Below are positions 22,534-34,810 of a DNA stretch of 64,000 nt, piece by piece. The stretch comes from Monosporascus cannonballus (taxonomy: Eukaryota > Ascomycota > Sordariomycetes > Xylariales). Positions within the stretch are counted from its first letter, which is position 1, and each line of letters starts with the position of its first letter. The stretch spans positions 1 through 64,000 of the forward strand of contig QJNS01000190.1 in assembly GCA_004154925.1 (NCBI GenBank). Direction: 5' to 3'. Both the position numbers and the translations under genes were made by a program. The notes beneath the pieces are model-generated. The model made no database searches and was not told the origin of the DNA. It saw nothing but the letters and a program-made list of their open reading frames with translations.

Positions 22534-24643
22534 ATTTCGGTTTCCGAAAGCGATCGCGGTAAGTATGGGCTGGAGTTTATAAGGCTGCCGAAATTGCGAT
22601 CCTGTATATTTAAAGACTTTATAGCAAAGCATTATGACGAATTTTACTACAAGGAATCTAACAGTACTAATCGACAAATTTTCGACATTTGCTGGCCTAA
22701 CTAAGTATGTTTAGTTCCCGTATTTTCTTGATTATTTCGAGAAAACGTAGATTTCTTTAGCGCAATCTATTACTTCTTGTATCTAATTACCCGTTTTCTA
22801 ATATTAAGATAAATTTATATCATAAACTATTATTTCTACTAAGGCGTTCTATACAGCTTCAGAGAAAACTAATATCTCGCTAATATATAGCGAAATAACA
22901 TTCTCGATAATCTACTATGTATTTATAACTCTTTATACGTTAAACGTAAAGTGATAAAAAGATCATCTATATATCGAGCACTGTTTTAGTTATAGATTGC
23001 AATAAATAGCAGTGTTTATTAGGAGCCTTTTATAAACGATCAGATTTACTACTTTTTAAATATACTTAACGTTAATGTACCATTATTACGTAATAACGTC
23101 GAACTTTTAAAAAGAGTTATTATATATATTTCATATTAAAAAAGCCATTACTATCAAAATATAAACTAGTAGCAAATAATCTTATATATATCAAAATATA
23201 CTTTAATGATATTTAATAATGCTAAATAGAAATATTATTAAATAGTAGGAAATCGTAGATTAATAGGATACCCTATAACGTTACTTTTTTCTAAAAAATT
23301 ATACCTTTTAGAGATGTTTTACTGCTACTTGTAAGGGAGAAATAGGTTTTTATCATAGTTTTAGCAAATTAGTTTGACGAAATATACGCTTTTAAGATAA
23401 ATTTCGGCGGTACTTAAGACGAAACATATAAGCCGGTTAGATTAGCGCGAAAATTTAAAGCTTAAGAAATTACCGCCTATATTAAATATTGTAAAAATTT
23501 AAAGTATCGAATTATAACCATTATTTAAAGCTTTGGATTCGAGTATTACTGTTTAAAACTGTGTTATCCCCGTTTTTTTTTCAATATTTAGAAATTTTAT
23601 TAATTAACGAAATCGAATCGAGGATTAACTTTAATAAAAAGAATTTGCTATTTACTTTACTAGCTCTTTTCTTTATTCCGGACTCGATCTTAAGGGCGAA
23701 AACGTTATCCTTATTGTATTATACCCCAGATATCTCGTTTACGTTAAGTTCTACCTAAGTAAATGTTACGACTGCACTATACTGCTACACCGCTGGAGCT
23801 CAAAAGATTGGTAGAATGATCGCAATTGTGACAATCATCTTAGTGCTTATAGCTGTATATATATTAGAGCCTGTTTGGTACCCTCAAACCGTAACAGTAA
23901 AACGGGCAAAAACGTCGCGAAAAGATTGCTAAAGTTTAACCAAATACGACGAATTCTTTTTAAGGTCGTAAACGCCTAGTTATTATCTTTATTCTCGTCG
24001 TCGACTTCGTAATAAAACCGTAGTTTGTTACGGGTCCTTACTAAATCTATGTCGGCCTTATATAGTATAAGGCTGCTTTTCTTATCTATCGTAAAAGATA
24101 TAATAAACAAGCCCTTTTACTGTCGAAATCTAGAAAAGTAAAATAAGTAAGAATACTATCATATATTATTAACGTCTATCTAATAGAATTAAGTATTAGT
24201 AGGTTTATAATAAAAGATAGAGCTAAAACACTTCTTAAGTCTAAGCTCAACAGCCTAATTCGACATTTATTAATCTGAAATATATAAATACTTTAATACG
24301 GCCTAGGCGAAAAAAGAAATAAATACGAACTTATTAATTACATCGATAGGTTTTATTAACTAAACTATCTTATCAAAGTTTAAAAAGGGATAAAACTAAT
24401 AAAAAAACTAAATAGTAATACTAAAAGTTGGAATTACCGCTGCGTTTATCTTCGTCTACATCTTTTTCTCGTTCGAAAATTCGCATCTTATTACTTTAAA
24501 AGTTTTTTTCAGCGTTAATTAATCTGTAATTAATCGATTTCACTTCGAACTTAACGTATATAAGTATATATACTTTCTCATTTTTTTATAGAATTATTTT
24601 TATTAATATATATAAAAAGACGTATTTAAAATAAATTCTTCGG
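22534..24643. other. AT-rich decayed repeats, family unidentified
   Basis: Stop-rich sequence on both strands. Short coding-like runs appear (for example around 22840-22990 and 23561-23758) but no motif is firm. It contains the short solo LTR 23764-23896. It is probably the remains of a retroelement older than elements A and B. Confidence 0.4.
23764..23896 (-). repeat. short solo LTR (133 bp), small-LTR family copy 2
   Basis: It begins TGTTACGACTGC and ends AACCGTAACA, flanked by GTAAA on both sides (23759-23763 and 23897-23901). Reversed, it matches 33597-33718 and 13695-13818 through the shared CAATTGCGATCATTCCAC core. Confidence 0.82.
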
Positions 24644-24648
24644 CAAAT

Positions 24649-25065
24649 TGTTACGACCCGACCAGGCGCGGGTCTTGGAAACGGTCGCCCTGCGACTGAA
24701 GCAGGGCCCAAGTGGGTCAAATCACATGACAGCTGCTCAGTGGAAATCAACTGAGCACGACTGAGCAACTGCTCAGCTGAGTATCACTGAGCGGACTGCT
24801 CAGTTGATTGCAACTGAGCGAGAAAAATTGGCTATGCAGAAATAATAACATATAAATACGTTTATTTCCGTAGACCAGATAGCTTCAGCTTGCAATACTC
24901 ATTAAAACCAATCGTTTATAATAATAATTCGTTACCCAAGACGCCCTTAGTATTACGAAACGTGACAAGTTACTGTATCCATTGCTCAGAATCCCACGAT
25001 ACTCCTGCTAACATAAACCCGTACGACTTAGGTTTAATAGTTGGTTAAACCGCCTAGCCGTCACA
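24649..25065 (+). repeat. solo LTR (417 bp) with CTGAGC-iterated U3
   Basis: It begins TGTTACGACC and ends GCCGTCACA, flanked by CAAAT (24644-24648 and 25066-25070). The U3 half has at least eight copies of ACTGAGC/GCTCAGT in both orientations (24730-24825), able to form stems. The R-U5 half matches the rest of the lineage. It is weakly RIPed, so recent. Confidence 0.93.
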
Positions 25066-25070
25066 CAAAT

Positions 25071-25447
25071 CTAATTATCAGCGCGTTTTAGTAATACAAT
25101 TTTCTAACCTATAGATATAATAAACGCCGGCAGCCTCTTTCCGAATCTCTTGTTATTCTCGAGGCCTACTAAACGCTTATTATCTCGGCCAAGGGCGATA
25201 ACGATAATAATAGTAATAACGGAAGCGAAATATACTCGAATTCCAAGTTTCTTATAAAAACGTAGTTTAAAAATCCAACTACGTCGAAGCCCGAATCGTA
25301 CAGTTAAGTTGGTTTTTTAATATAATTAGATCTCCTTTGCGCTGTAGCTAAAATTCGTAAATGTAGCAATAAGGTTTATAACGAAATGCGGAAAGCTATA
25401 AACTAAACTATTTCTACCTATCGCTAGACTGCTTTTCGAAACTAGGC
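25071..25447. mobile_element. host repeat of element B, left part
   Basis: Decayed sequence that continues at 32350 beyond element B. It has coding-like runs on the plus strand without a recognised family. Confidence 0.4.
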
Positions 25448-25452
25448 AATTA

Positions 25453-25846
25453 TGTTAGGACCTAACGATCTTGGCTTCTTACGGACGGTCGGAACCACAA
25501 AAGGATCAAACTCCGACCCAAGCCAAGGCGTTACGTAACTGGCTCAAAGGTTTCAAAACGCCAAGCGCCTTAAGCCCTTTAAGTCGGCAGAAAAGTTCAA
25601 AAGACTTAAGGGACTTAAGGGTTTAAACCGTTTAAGCACCTTAAGCCAAAATAAGAATATATACGTTCGTTATTTCCATAATTTAAATAACTTTAGTTTA
25701 TAATAGAATATCGTTATCCAAAACGCCCCTAATATTACGAAACGTAATACGTTATTACATCCATTATTTAAAATCCTACGATATTCCTATTAATATAAAC
25801 CCGTCGACTTAGGTTTAATAATTGGTTAAACCGTTAAGCCGTTATA
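25453..25846 (+). repeat. 5' LTR of element B
   Basis: It begins TGTTAGGACC and ends GCCGTTATA. It contains CTTAAG/TTAAGCC iterations in U3 and the TATA-like ATATATACG near 25660. Confidence 0.93.
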
Positions 25847-25959
25847 CGTTATAAATTTTTATTTAATAATACCGTCAGATTTTGAGCAATACCGCCGACA
25901 TTATATCTACTAGCAAATAACCCAAATAGCCCATTTACCAGGTCCCTAAGGACCTTAAT

Positions 25960-28900
25960 ATTGGAATAAAATCCGAGGAAAAAAAAAATAGCCTTGCTTT
26001 TTTCGAAAGGAAATTCTTCGACGCCTAGATACTATAAACGAACGCATTATCCAGCTTAAATAAGACAAAAATAACCTTATTACGTTTTTCCAAGCTGCTT
26101 ATAAAAAGCTTAAGGAAAAGGGAAAAGTTCCCGAAACCGGAAAACCCTTTCGGCCGAACCAGGTTATTCAGCTGAACTTTACCAAGGAACCAGGAGAAAT
26201 CCTTAAACCCTTTAAACCAAAATCCTTTAATAAAACTTCGACCAAATTATAATTATTTTTAACTTAATACCAAACGTATTTTAGGTATTTTCCTATTCGA
26301 CTTGCCATATTTACTGCACGAATTAAGTTTGCGGTTAAACGATTTACCGGAAATACGGCCATTTGGTTTAAGCCGGCTATAAAAAAACACGTTACCTTAC
26401 CAGTCGAAAAACGCAATCCGGAAATAAAATAAATATATAACGATTACGAACAATTTGAACAAACGTTAATAAAGGCTTTCGGAATAATAAACGAAAAAAT
26501 AAAGGCCGAAATGCAAATCTAATAATTACGATAAAAAAGATCGGTATCCAAATATAATAACGTATTAGTTCAGCTAATATTTAAATTAAACTGGGGACAA
26601 AAAGTATTAATGGCTAAATTTTTCGATAACCTGAAAAAAAAAATATAAAAAAAGCTTTTTAAGTTTAACCGGCCTAATTATTTATCGGATTATATCGCCA
26701 TGGCAATTAAAATTAATAACCGGCAATATACCTAACGTACCAAAAAAATTAAAAAAAATAATAATAACAAATCCCGATATACGGTTAATACCAGCGTTTT
26801 TTAGCGCAATAATATTTCCTATAATATTGAACCAGGCCTTATGGAATTAGGAGCTACCCATAAGAAGGATTAAAACCAGATTAAGTGTTATAATTGCGGA
26901 AAAAAGGGATATAAGGCTTATAAATGTTCCTTATCCAAAAAGCCATAACGGAATAATTGAAAGTTTATATCCAAAAGATAACTTAAAAAAATCAAAAAAA
27001 CGAAAAATTTATTAACATAATTCGGCTTAAGTATATATTAGGCCTATCGTAACAAAAAATTTAATAAAAAATGCAAAAAACCAGGAATTTGGTTTAGCAA
27101 ATAATTAAGAAATAACGGAATATCTTTAAAAAATGGTTAAAGGAATATTAGGGCTAAATAAAGAAAATTTATTCCGGAACCTTTGATTAATACAGCAGGA
27201 TATATGCTATTTATTATAAAAAATAAAATTGCCTTACTTACGAAAAATAAAAACGGCATATTTATAGCAGAATTACCCGTATATATTATAAAAAATTTAA
27301 TTTTCCTAATAAAACGGAAGAAAATAAAAACGATAAATAATAATATTAATATTTTCGATTTATAACCCCTAAAAACAATTTTTTTTAGCTAATAGTAGCA
27401 AAAAGTTAGCCTAAAGGAAAATGATATTTATAAAAAAACCCTTTTTGTCATTATAAGTAATATAATTATTAAACGAAAAAAAAGTTAATTTAGCATACTG
27501 TAAAAAAGCATTATTAAAGGGTTATTACGGACTTTTATTTTTAATTAGCATTTATTATAGATCCCGATAAACGATAAGCTTTAAAAAAAATTTAACAATT
27601 TATATAAAACTTTTAATAAGAAAAAAATAAGGCTTAATAAGAAACCATACGCCATATTAAGAAATAATTTATCCAATAAGGAAAAAAAATTTAATAAAAT
27701 TAAGAATAATTAATATAATTCGAAGGTATAATACGCCGACAAAAACGATAAATATAGCAGCTTAACGTATTATATAAAAAAATATAAATAAAGTTCGACA
27801 AATTTGAAAAGGAATTAAAAAACGAAAATTACTTATAAAAAAGCCACAGGATAACGAAACCCAGAAAAGTTAAAATAAATTCCTAAAAAGGGCTTTAAAC
27901 GCGACGATAAAAACCGTTAATAACTTTATTACCTTAGATATACGAATTAAAATGTATTGGTATACCGTAATGGTAAATTGCGAAACTTTAGGTGAAAATT
28001 ATATTATACCGGATATGGTTAACGAATTTAAATTATTATAAAGATATAAGTTAAAATCTTATATAACGATAAACGCCGAAAGTTAAGATTTCGCTTACGA
28101 TAACGGAAAAATCCTATACGAAATTAATTATTTCGAAAATTTTATTTAAGGACGATACCAAATAATGGATTTCGATATCGTTTTATTTAAGAATTATGAT
28201 ATAATTTTAGGAAAATTATGGATGTATTAATACGGAATTTTGATTAATAAAGAGATTAATTAAGTAAAATTCGTTTTACACCTTGTTAATAAGTAAGAAA
28301 AAAAATTAAGATCTTAATACTTAATTAAAGATAATAACGAATATAAGCATAAAAATACGACAAATACCTTATTACCTAAAGGGATAAAATACAAAAAAAA
28401 AATATTAAAGAAAAATATAACGTATTATTATTACCATTAAAACAAAATTACGGTAATTAAATAACGATTTAGAATAACAGCCTTAAAAATTAAAAGATTT
28501 AATTAATATGTTATTATAATATTACAAATATAAATAGCTTTTTAAAAAGAAACTGGATACGAAATTATTAGAACATAATAAATAAAATTACGAAATTATT
28601 TTTAAAAAGGGTTTTTTAACGAAGTTTTACCTTATTTATAACTTTAGCGGAAACGAATTATACGTTTTCCGGGAATACCTGGAAAATCGGTTATAAAAAA
28701 GATGGATTTAATTTTTAAAGTTACCGGCAGGATACCTTATGTTTTTCGTATTTAAAAAAAATAAAAATTTACAACTTGTAATTAATTATCGGCAACTGAA
28801 TAATATTATTATTAAGGACCGAATATTATTACCCTTAATTATAAAAATAAAAAACCGATTTTATAAAGCTAAATAATTTATAATATTCGATTTTAAAAAT

Positions 28901-31325
28901 AAATATAATTTTATCAGAATTAAGAAAAAATACGAATAAAAAATAATATTTAAAATAAAATATAAATTATTTAAGTATTTAGTTACGTTAATAAAATTTA
29001 CGAACGTATTAATAACCTTTTAACGGATAATAAATTATGTATTACGAAAATACCTTAACGTTTTTATTATATATTATTTCGATAATATTTTTATTTTTTC
29101 AAAAACGGAAAAAACATACGTAAAATACGTTTATAAAGTTTTTTAAATTTTACAAAACGTAAAGCTATTAGTTAACGTAAAAAAAAGCTAGTTCCATAAG
29201 CAAAAAATGAAATATTTGGGACATATTATTACCCCAAGATATATTAAGATGGACTTAAAGAAAATCGCTGTAATTACAAAATAACAGATATTAACGATAG
29301 TTAAGAAAATATAAGTATTTTTTGGATTCGCTAATTATTATAAAAAATTTATTCAAAATTTTAGTAAAACTATTATACCCTTAATTAACCTTATTAAGAA
29401 AAGAAAAGAATTTAAATGGACGCCCGAAACAGAAAAAATATTTCAGGAAATTAAGAATGCGATTATTAACGAATTAGTATTAATTATGTACGATTTAAAT
29501 CGCTTTATCGAACTAAAAACCGATATTTCGGATTATGCGTTAAACATAATAATCGGATAACGAAATAATTAAGGCAAATTATACCTTATTACATTCTTTT
29601 TATATAAATTAAAAGGAACCGAATTTAATTACGGTATTCCAGATAAGGAATTTATGGCCATTATTATGGTATTCCGTAAATTTAAGTATTTCTTAAAAAG
29701 AAATTTATATTAGGTTAAGGTTTATACGGATTATTAAAATTTTATCCGATTTATTATAACCAGAAAATTTACCGGACGATAATTACGATACGTAGAAAAA
29801 TTGGCGAATTTCGACTTCGTTATTATTTACAAAAAAGGTTTAAAAAATAGTAAAATAAATATTTTAAATAAGCGACCAGATTTCGAGGAAAAATTGGTTA
29901 AAATTAGCTATATAATTTTTGATACTATCATAAAAGGATATTTACGTCCGTAATAAATTATAATAATTCGGGTAGCACTTTTGGATATGTATTAGAAAAT
30001 CCAGCAATATAATAACGGTTTTCTAAAAAATTAAAAAACGGACAAAATACAGGTTCCAGAAAAATAGCAAATAAACTTAATATAAAACATATACGAATAT
30101 CAGCTATATGGATATTTAAGAATTTACAAAACTTTAAAACGATTTTAACGTACGTATTTTTTTTTAAGATAAAAACGATAATTCAGAAAGTACGACGATA
30201 ATATAACTTTTGTAATAAGGTTAAGGCGTAACGATATAAACCTTATAAAAAATTATAACTATTACTGGTTTTAAAAAAACTTTGGGATTTGATTATTATG
30301 GATTTTATTATTAAATTTCCTTTATCCGAAAATTTAGTAATAAAAGTATATTATAACAGCGTTTTCGTTATCGTCGATCGGTTTACGAAATTTTCCTATT
30401 TCTTACTTTATTATAAAGATATTAACGTAAAATAAATAGCATATATTTTTTTTAAAAATATCTTTAATATATACGGATTATTAGTGGAAATTATTTTAAA
30501 TAAAGGTTCGATATTCGTATTTAAGTTTTAATAAGGCCTTATGGCATAAATCGGCCTAAATTATAAATTATTTAATATATTTAAACCATAAATGGACGGA
30601 TAAACGGAACGATTAAACCAAATATTGGAAATATATTTACGATATTACGTTAATTACGAATAAAATAACTGGGTTAAAAAATTACTTATTATTTAATTGG
30701 CTTATAATACTAGTTATTACGAAAATATTAAGATAATATTAATTAATGCAAATTTTGGCTTTATTCCAAAAATTTATAGAAAAATACGTAACAATAATTT
30801 AATTAATATTAAAATAATCCTTACGTTAAAATAATTATAATAATTATATTAAGAAATAAAAACAGAATTAAAATTTATACGGAATTAAATAAGTAAGTAT
30901 TATAATCAAAAAAGGTTAAAAGGATTAACTTTCGAAAAGGGGGAAATAATTTACCTTATTATCAAAAATATTTAAACAAAAAAACCCAGTAAAAAACTCG
31001 ATTTTAAATATATCGGTTTATATAAAATCGTTAAAAAAATTTCAGAAAATAATTACCAATTAGAACTTTTACCAAAAATTAAATTCCATTTAATTTTTTA
31101 TATTTCTTTATTCGAATTAACAGCAGATACAATTAAAATATATATAACATAAAATAACGTAAAGATAAAAAACGAATAAGTATATAAAGTAAAAAAAATC
31201 TTCGACATACGGAAATAAAACGGATTTACCCAGTACCTAATTAAATAAAAAAAATATTTAAATTCCGAAAATACCTGGGAGCCCGTTAAAAACCTTACTG
31301 GCGTCCAACGCCTATTAAAAAACTT
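25960..31325 (+). pseudogene. gag-pol of element B (RIP-inactivated)
   Basis: Gag spans about 25960-26960 and ends in a knuckle at 26883-26930 (CYNCGKKGYKAYKC), where the usual His reads Tyr. RT is at about 28650-29300; its catalytic box reads YYFDNIFIFS at about 29070-29100, with Asn for the second Asp. RNase H lies at about 29400-29750 and includes TDISDYALNIIIG and FNYGIPDKEFMAI. Integrase covers about 30050-30950 with MDFIIKFP, VFVIVDRFTKFSYF and a later DG-TERLNQILE block. The chromodomain is at about 31205-31310 (YLIK, stop, KKYLNSENTWEPVKNL). Every deviation named here is a C-to-T or G-to-A change. No functional polyprotein can be made. Confidence 0.88.
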
Positions 31326-31329
31326 TTAC

Positions 31330-31951
31330 TAATAACGATAGGCGCGTCCCAGTTAACGGCCGACCAATTAGTAGCCGGGATATCGGGCTAATCGGCCGCG
31401 GCCTGCGCTAACGTAACAGCCGTAACGGCAGTTTTTAGTTATTCCTATTTCTGCTCCAAACGCTTAAATTCCTTTATGGCCTCCGCGCCTTTAATCCCTT
31501 AACGAAGTATTTCCATATTACGGCGACGGAACAACCGCCTTTATTTTTGCAGACGGTCCAGCTTATTAGCAGCAATACGTAATGTTTTACGAACCTGTTC
31601 CTTTTTATGCTTTAAACGGTCTTTTTCGTTAAAAAGTTTTTGGTGCTCGGCTTCCGAAAAACCAAAAACGTTATAAAGGCCCCCATAATAAATACATCGC
31701 ATATATTTTAAAAACTTTCGAACAATTTTATATTCCGTACTTTTTTTTTTGTAACGAAAATAAAAAAATATTTTAAAATTAAAACGTTTAATACGTTTTA
31801 AAAAGATTAAAGCGTTAATACGCTTACAAAAATAAGATTTTTTAATTCGACCTAATATAATAAGTATGTAAAAAGGAAAAATATTTACCGAAATTACCAA
31901 AGCAAGTAATTTAATCTTTAAGGACAAAAATCCTGGAAAGGGGGAAATCAT
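31330..31951 (-). pseudogene. antisense Zn(II)2Cys6-like ORF of element B
   Basis: On the strand opposite to pol, an open frame runs from 31951 (an upstream in-frame ATG at 31996 lies inside the LTR) to 31541 and, after a stop, continues recognisably to about 31330. Over 31673-31762 the motif positions read Y-x2-Y-x6-Y-x8-Y-x2-C-x6-Y, the Gal4-cluster spacing with five Cys-to-Tyr replacements. Next comes GFSEAEHQKLFNEKDRLK, a heptad-like charged helix, and near the end ATNWSAVNWDAP. The 151-codon stretch is the longest open frame in the whole AT-rich block. The function is unknown. It could be a regulator of the element or a captured host gene; neither is shown. Confidence 0.65.
31935..31950 (+). 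promoter_or_regulatory. polypurine tract of element B
   Basis: GGAAAGGGGGAAATCA directly precedes the 3' LTR, where plus-strand DNA synthesis of LTR retrotransposons is primed. Confidence 0.75.
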
Positions 31952-32344
31952 ATTAGGACTTAACGATCTTAGCTTTTTACGGACGGTCGGAATCACAAAA
32001 AGATCAAGTTCCGACCCAAGCCAAGGCGTTACGTAACTGGCTCAAAGGTTTTAAAGCGCCAAACACCTTAAACCCCTTAAGTCGGCAAAAAAGCTTAAAA
32101 GGCTTAAGGGACTTAAGGGTTTAAGTTATTTAAGCATTTTAAGCCAAAATAAGGATATATACGTTCGTTATTTCCATAATTTAGATAATTTTAATTTGCA
32201 ATAGAATATCGTTACCCAAAACGTCCCTGGTATTACAAAACGTAATACGTTATTACATCTATTGCTTAGAATCCTACGATACTCCTGTTAACATAAACCT
32301 GTCGACTTAGGTTTAATAGTTGGTTAAACCGCCAAGCCGTCACA
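31951..32344 (+). repeat. 3' LTR of element B
   Basis: It begins TATTAGGACT (RIP form of TGTTAGGACC) and ends AGCCGTCACA; 394 bp, the same as its partner. Confidence 0.93.
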
Positions 32345-32349
32345 AATTA

Positions 32350-33591
32350 TCGCTTTATCTTGTCGAAAAGAGCCGAAGTAAAAGGTGGGAAGTACTTTAG
32401 CCTATACGTACATAGTTAACGCTATCTATAAATATTACAGTCTTTTAAAGAATACTAAAAACGAAATAACGCTATTCCAATCAATCTACAACAGGTATCC
32501 TTCGCTAACGCAGAAACTATTCGATGTTAATAACGTTATTTACTAGATAATAAATATTTTTAATTTTAAAAACGTAAAAGTAACTTCTTTAAAGCAGTAA
32601 AATTATTACTATATTCTTAAAGTTACAAACCTGCTCGTATTCGAAAAAACATCTAAGAAGGTTCTCGACCTATCTTTTTTACAAATATCGATTTTAGAAC
32701 TTTGTAAACCTAGCAAAGCGCAAGCAAAGCGACCTACCAGATTTGGTTAACGTCTTTATTCCTCGTCGGCAGCTTTGGTACGAGGGATACGACTTTGTCA
32801 AATATTTTGAAATCAAAGTGAAAGGAACAATACGAGTATGTTAAGGACCAGTTTGAAACTTGCTCTTCTTTCCTAAAAAAGGAGTAAGCAACTACTTATA
32901 AAGCAATTACCCCGCAACGACCTCGTAACTATTGCGTAAAAATGACACATAAACTGCTTAACGTCCTCTTAATGCTACGCGCGCTCTCTTAGCCCCTGAC
33001 AGGCTTATACGCTGCTAGCAGATGCCAATCCTTCTATTAAGATAATACCAAATTCGACTAATTCTACAAATGCTCGGACTTAAGCTGCGAATAACGTATG
33101 TATCTAGTCGAAGGTCTTATAAAGGCTTTGAAGCTTAATACGGAAACTGCTTAGTTTTGTCGCTCGCCGGTGCTTGCTACGACTGACGACGCCTATATTA
33201 CTATTTCGTACGTCTAGTTTAACGATACATGGTAAAAAGGTAAGATATAAGAAACCGTTAAAAGCTGCCTTATCAATTACTTTACTCGGATTGCAAAATT
33301 CCTATATTATGAAAGGATATAATAGGATACGTTATCCATCTCGTTAAAACTCGAGGTGCGGTTTAAGGCTCTAAGCTAAATGTATCGCAACTACGCGAAT
33401 GCTCAGTATATCGTTGTTCACGATCGATATCTTCTAAATATCCTATTTACCGATCTCGCTACTGCTTATCTCGCCCTAATTCTTTCTCCATAGTTCACGA
33501 AATACTGAACTGCCCTTAAGCTCTCTATATCTAAAAGAGTTAAAGTACTCTTTAAGAAACCAGACCAAAATATATCGGATATCAAATGTTA
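32350..33591. mobile_element. host repeat of element B, right part
   Basis: It continues 25071-25447. The segment at about 32810-33000 recurs in reverse orientation at 58845-59046. Coding-like runs such as LVNVFIPRRQLWYEGYDFV are followed by stops; no family is recognised. Confidence 0.45.
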
Positions 33592-33596
33592 CGGCC

Positions 33597-33718
33597 TAGT
33601 TCACCGTAGCGGCTCTAGTATATATACGGCTGTAAGCATTAAAATAATTGTTATAATTGCAATCATTCCACCGATCTTTTGCCCTGGTAGCGCAGCGGTA
33701 TAAGGTACAGCCGTTACA
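33597..33718 (+). repeat. short solo LTR (122 bp), small-LTR family copy 3
   Basis: It begins TGTTACGGCC and ends AGCCGTTACA. The flanks are TCAAA (33592-33596) and TCAAG (33719-33723), one G/A difference. It has a TATATATACGG core-promoter-like segment at about 33630. Confidence 0.8.
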
Positions 33719-33723
33719 TCAAG

Positions 33724-34196
33724 GACCTTAACGATAACATTATAACCAAGTACTCAAACATAGTTTTACGCGCGTATTAGTTCGCGTTGTCGCTGGTTTT
33801 GCGCATCCGTTACGTTACCATCGAATACGTCGGCGATATTCTCGCTATCTTCCGGCCACGAAACATTTCGTAAATGCAGAACCGTACTGTTATCGCCGCG
33901 TTCCTTGCAAACGTACCTCGGTACGGTATGAACCGCAGCAAGGGCGAGATAACGTACAACATCATCGCATACCTGGACGCCGTCTCGCATTCGAACCTCT
34001 TTTATGGAAAACCCACAATGCGCGAAACAAGGCCGTTTTTATAATGCTCGGCTACCCTAAACGATATATCCATCGACCTATGCACCGACCTAAACAAGTG
34101 TCAGGTTAAAAAGGAGCGCGATATTAGGTAAATAAAAAGGGTGTTATAATAGGCAAGTAATATATCGAAATAGCAACTACGAAGCAGATCCGGAAT
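33724..34196. other. balanced-composition island, unidentified
   Basis: A minus-strand frame at 33766-33990 (RDGVQVCDDVVRYLALAAV...) has no recognised domain. The island is less AT-rich than its surroundings and is likely part of the interrupted host repeat. Confidence 0.35.
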
Positions 34197-34201
34197 AGGA
34201 A

Positions 34202-34570
34202 TGTAACGGATAAGCTAATTAACCAACTGTTAAACCTAAACGTACTGGTTTATGTTAGCAGGAATATCGTGGGATTCTGAGCAATGGATACAGTAATTAG
34301 TCACGTCTCGTAATACCAAGGGCGTCTTGGGTAACGATGTTTTATTGCAAGCTGGTGCTATCTGTACTATGGAATAATGAGTGTATATATATATAATCCG
34401 TGCTCCTTTGCGCTCCATAAGAGCCGCTTGGAGCCATACTGCTCATCTGAACCGCGCTCCTTTGCGCTCCATGGGAGCCACTCGGAGCGTATCACGTAAT
34501 CTAACCCGCTTGGGTCTTATTTCGGTCAAGTGTAACCGTTCCTAAGACCTGCACCTGTCAGGTCGTAACA
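34202..34570 (-). repeat. left LTR of element D, GCTCC-iterated U3
   Basis: It begins TGTAACGGATAAGC and ends GGTCGTAACA (369 bp). Its U3 carries GCTCCTTTGCGCTCC twice (about 34408 and 34455), shared by no other LTR here. Confidence 0.85.
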
Positions 34571-34810
34571 CATCGAGATGTTTCGTCGCGGTATTAAAAG
34601 TGTAAAGGCGATGGAAGAATTTAAACGTTTTGAGCGAGAACAGAAACAGTTGATAGCAGAAATGGCCGCATTAGTACCGGCCGCGGCCTTACCTAACTGG
34701 GCCAATCTCGACGTTATTGATTGGTTAACTGTTGATCTAAGCGTTCCGTGGGACGCCTCCGGCGTTGTTGGTGGAAGCTCCTTAGCAGGCGCTGGGCATT
34801 TATGAGATTT
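34571..34810 (+). pseudogene. antisense ORF of element D, C-terminal fragment, little RIP damage
   Basis: This is an uninterrupted 75-codon frame (34578-34805) equivalent to the C-terminal part of the antisense ORFs in elements A, B, C, E and F. It holds a charged helix (EEFKRFEREQKQLIAEM), an Ala/Pro/Trp linker and the ending GGSSLAGAGHL. The Zn-cluster part is missing because the left LTR abuts directly. The chromodomain on the other strand (about 34810-34870) still reads YLIKWKKHPNSENTWEPA without a stop. It shows what the undamaged ending of the frame looks like. Confidence 0.6.

Larger units (their letters stand above)
25453..32344 (+). mobile_element. element B: complete uninterrupted chromodomain Ty3/gypsy retrotransposon
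   Basis: LTRs of exactly equal length (394 bp; 25453-25846 and 31951-32344) and the duplication AATTA (25448-25452 and 32345-32349) bound a 6.9-kb element. The order is LTR, gag with CCHC knuckle, protease, RT, RNase H, integrase, chromodomain, then a frame on the opposite strand, polypurine tract and LTR. It is the only complete copy here without secondary insertions, and therefore the best reference for the lineage. Every frame is damaged by TAA/TAG stops consistent with RIP. Confidence 0.95.

Noticed and set aside
33766..33990. 74-codon minus-strand frame as a host gene
   Set aside because: No start context, no domain, and it sits within interrupted repeat sequence.
34202..34570. Independent solo LTR insertion into D
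   Set aside because: The base pairs on its two sides (AGGAA and CATCG) do not match, whereas AGGAA pairs with AGGAG beyond the far LTR of D, so it is treated as D's own end.
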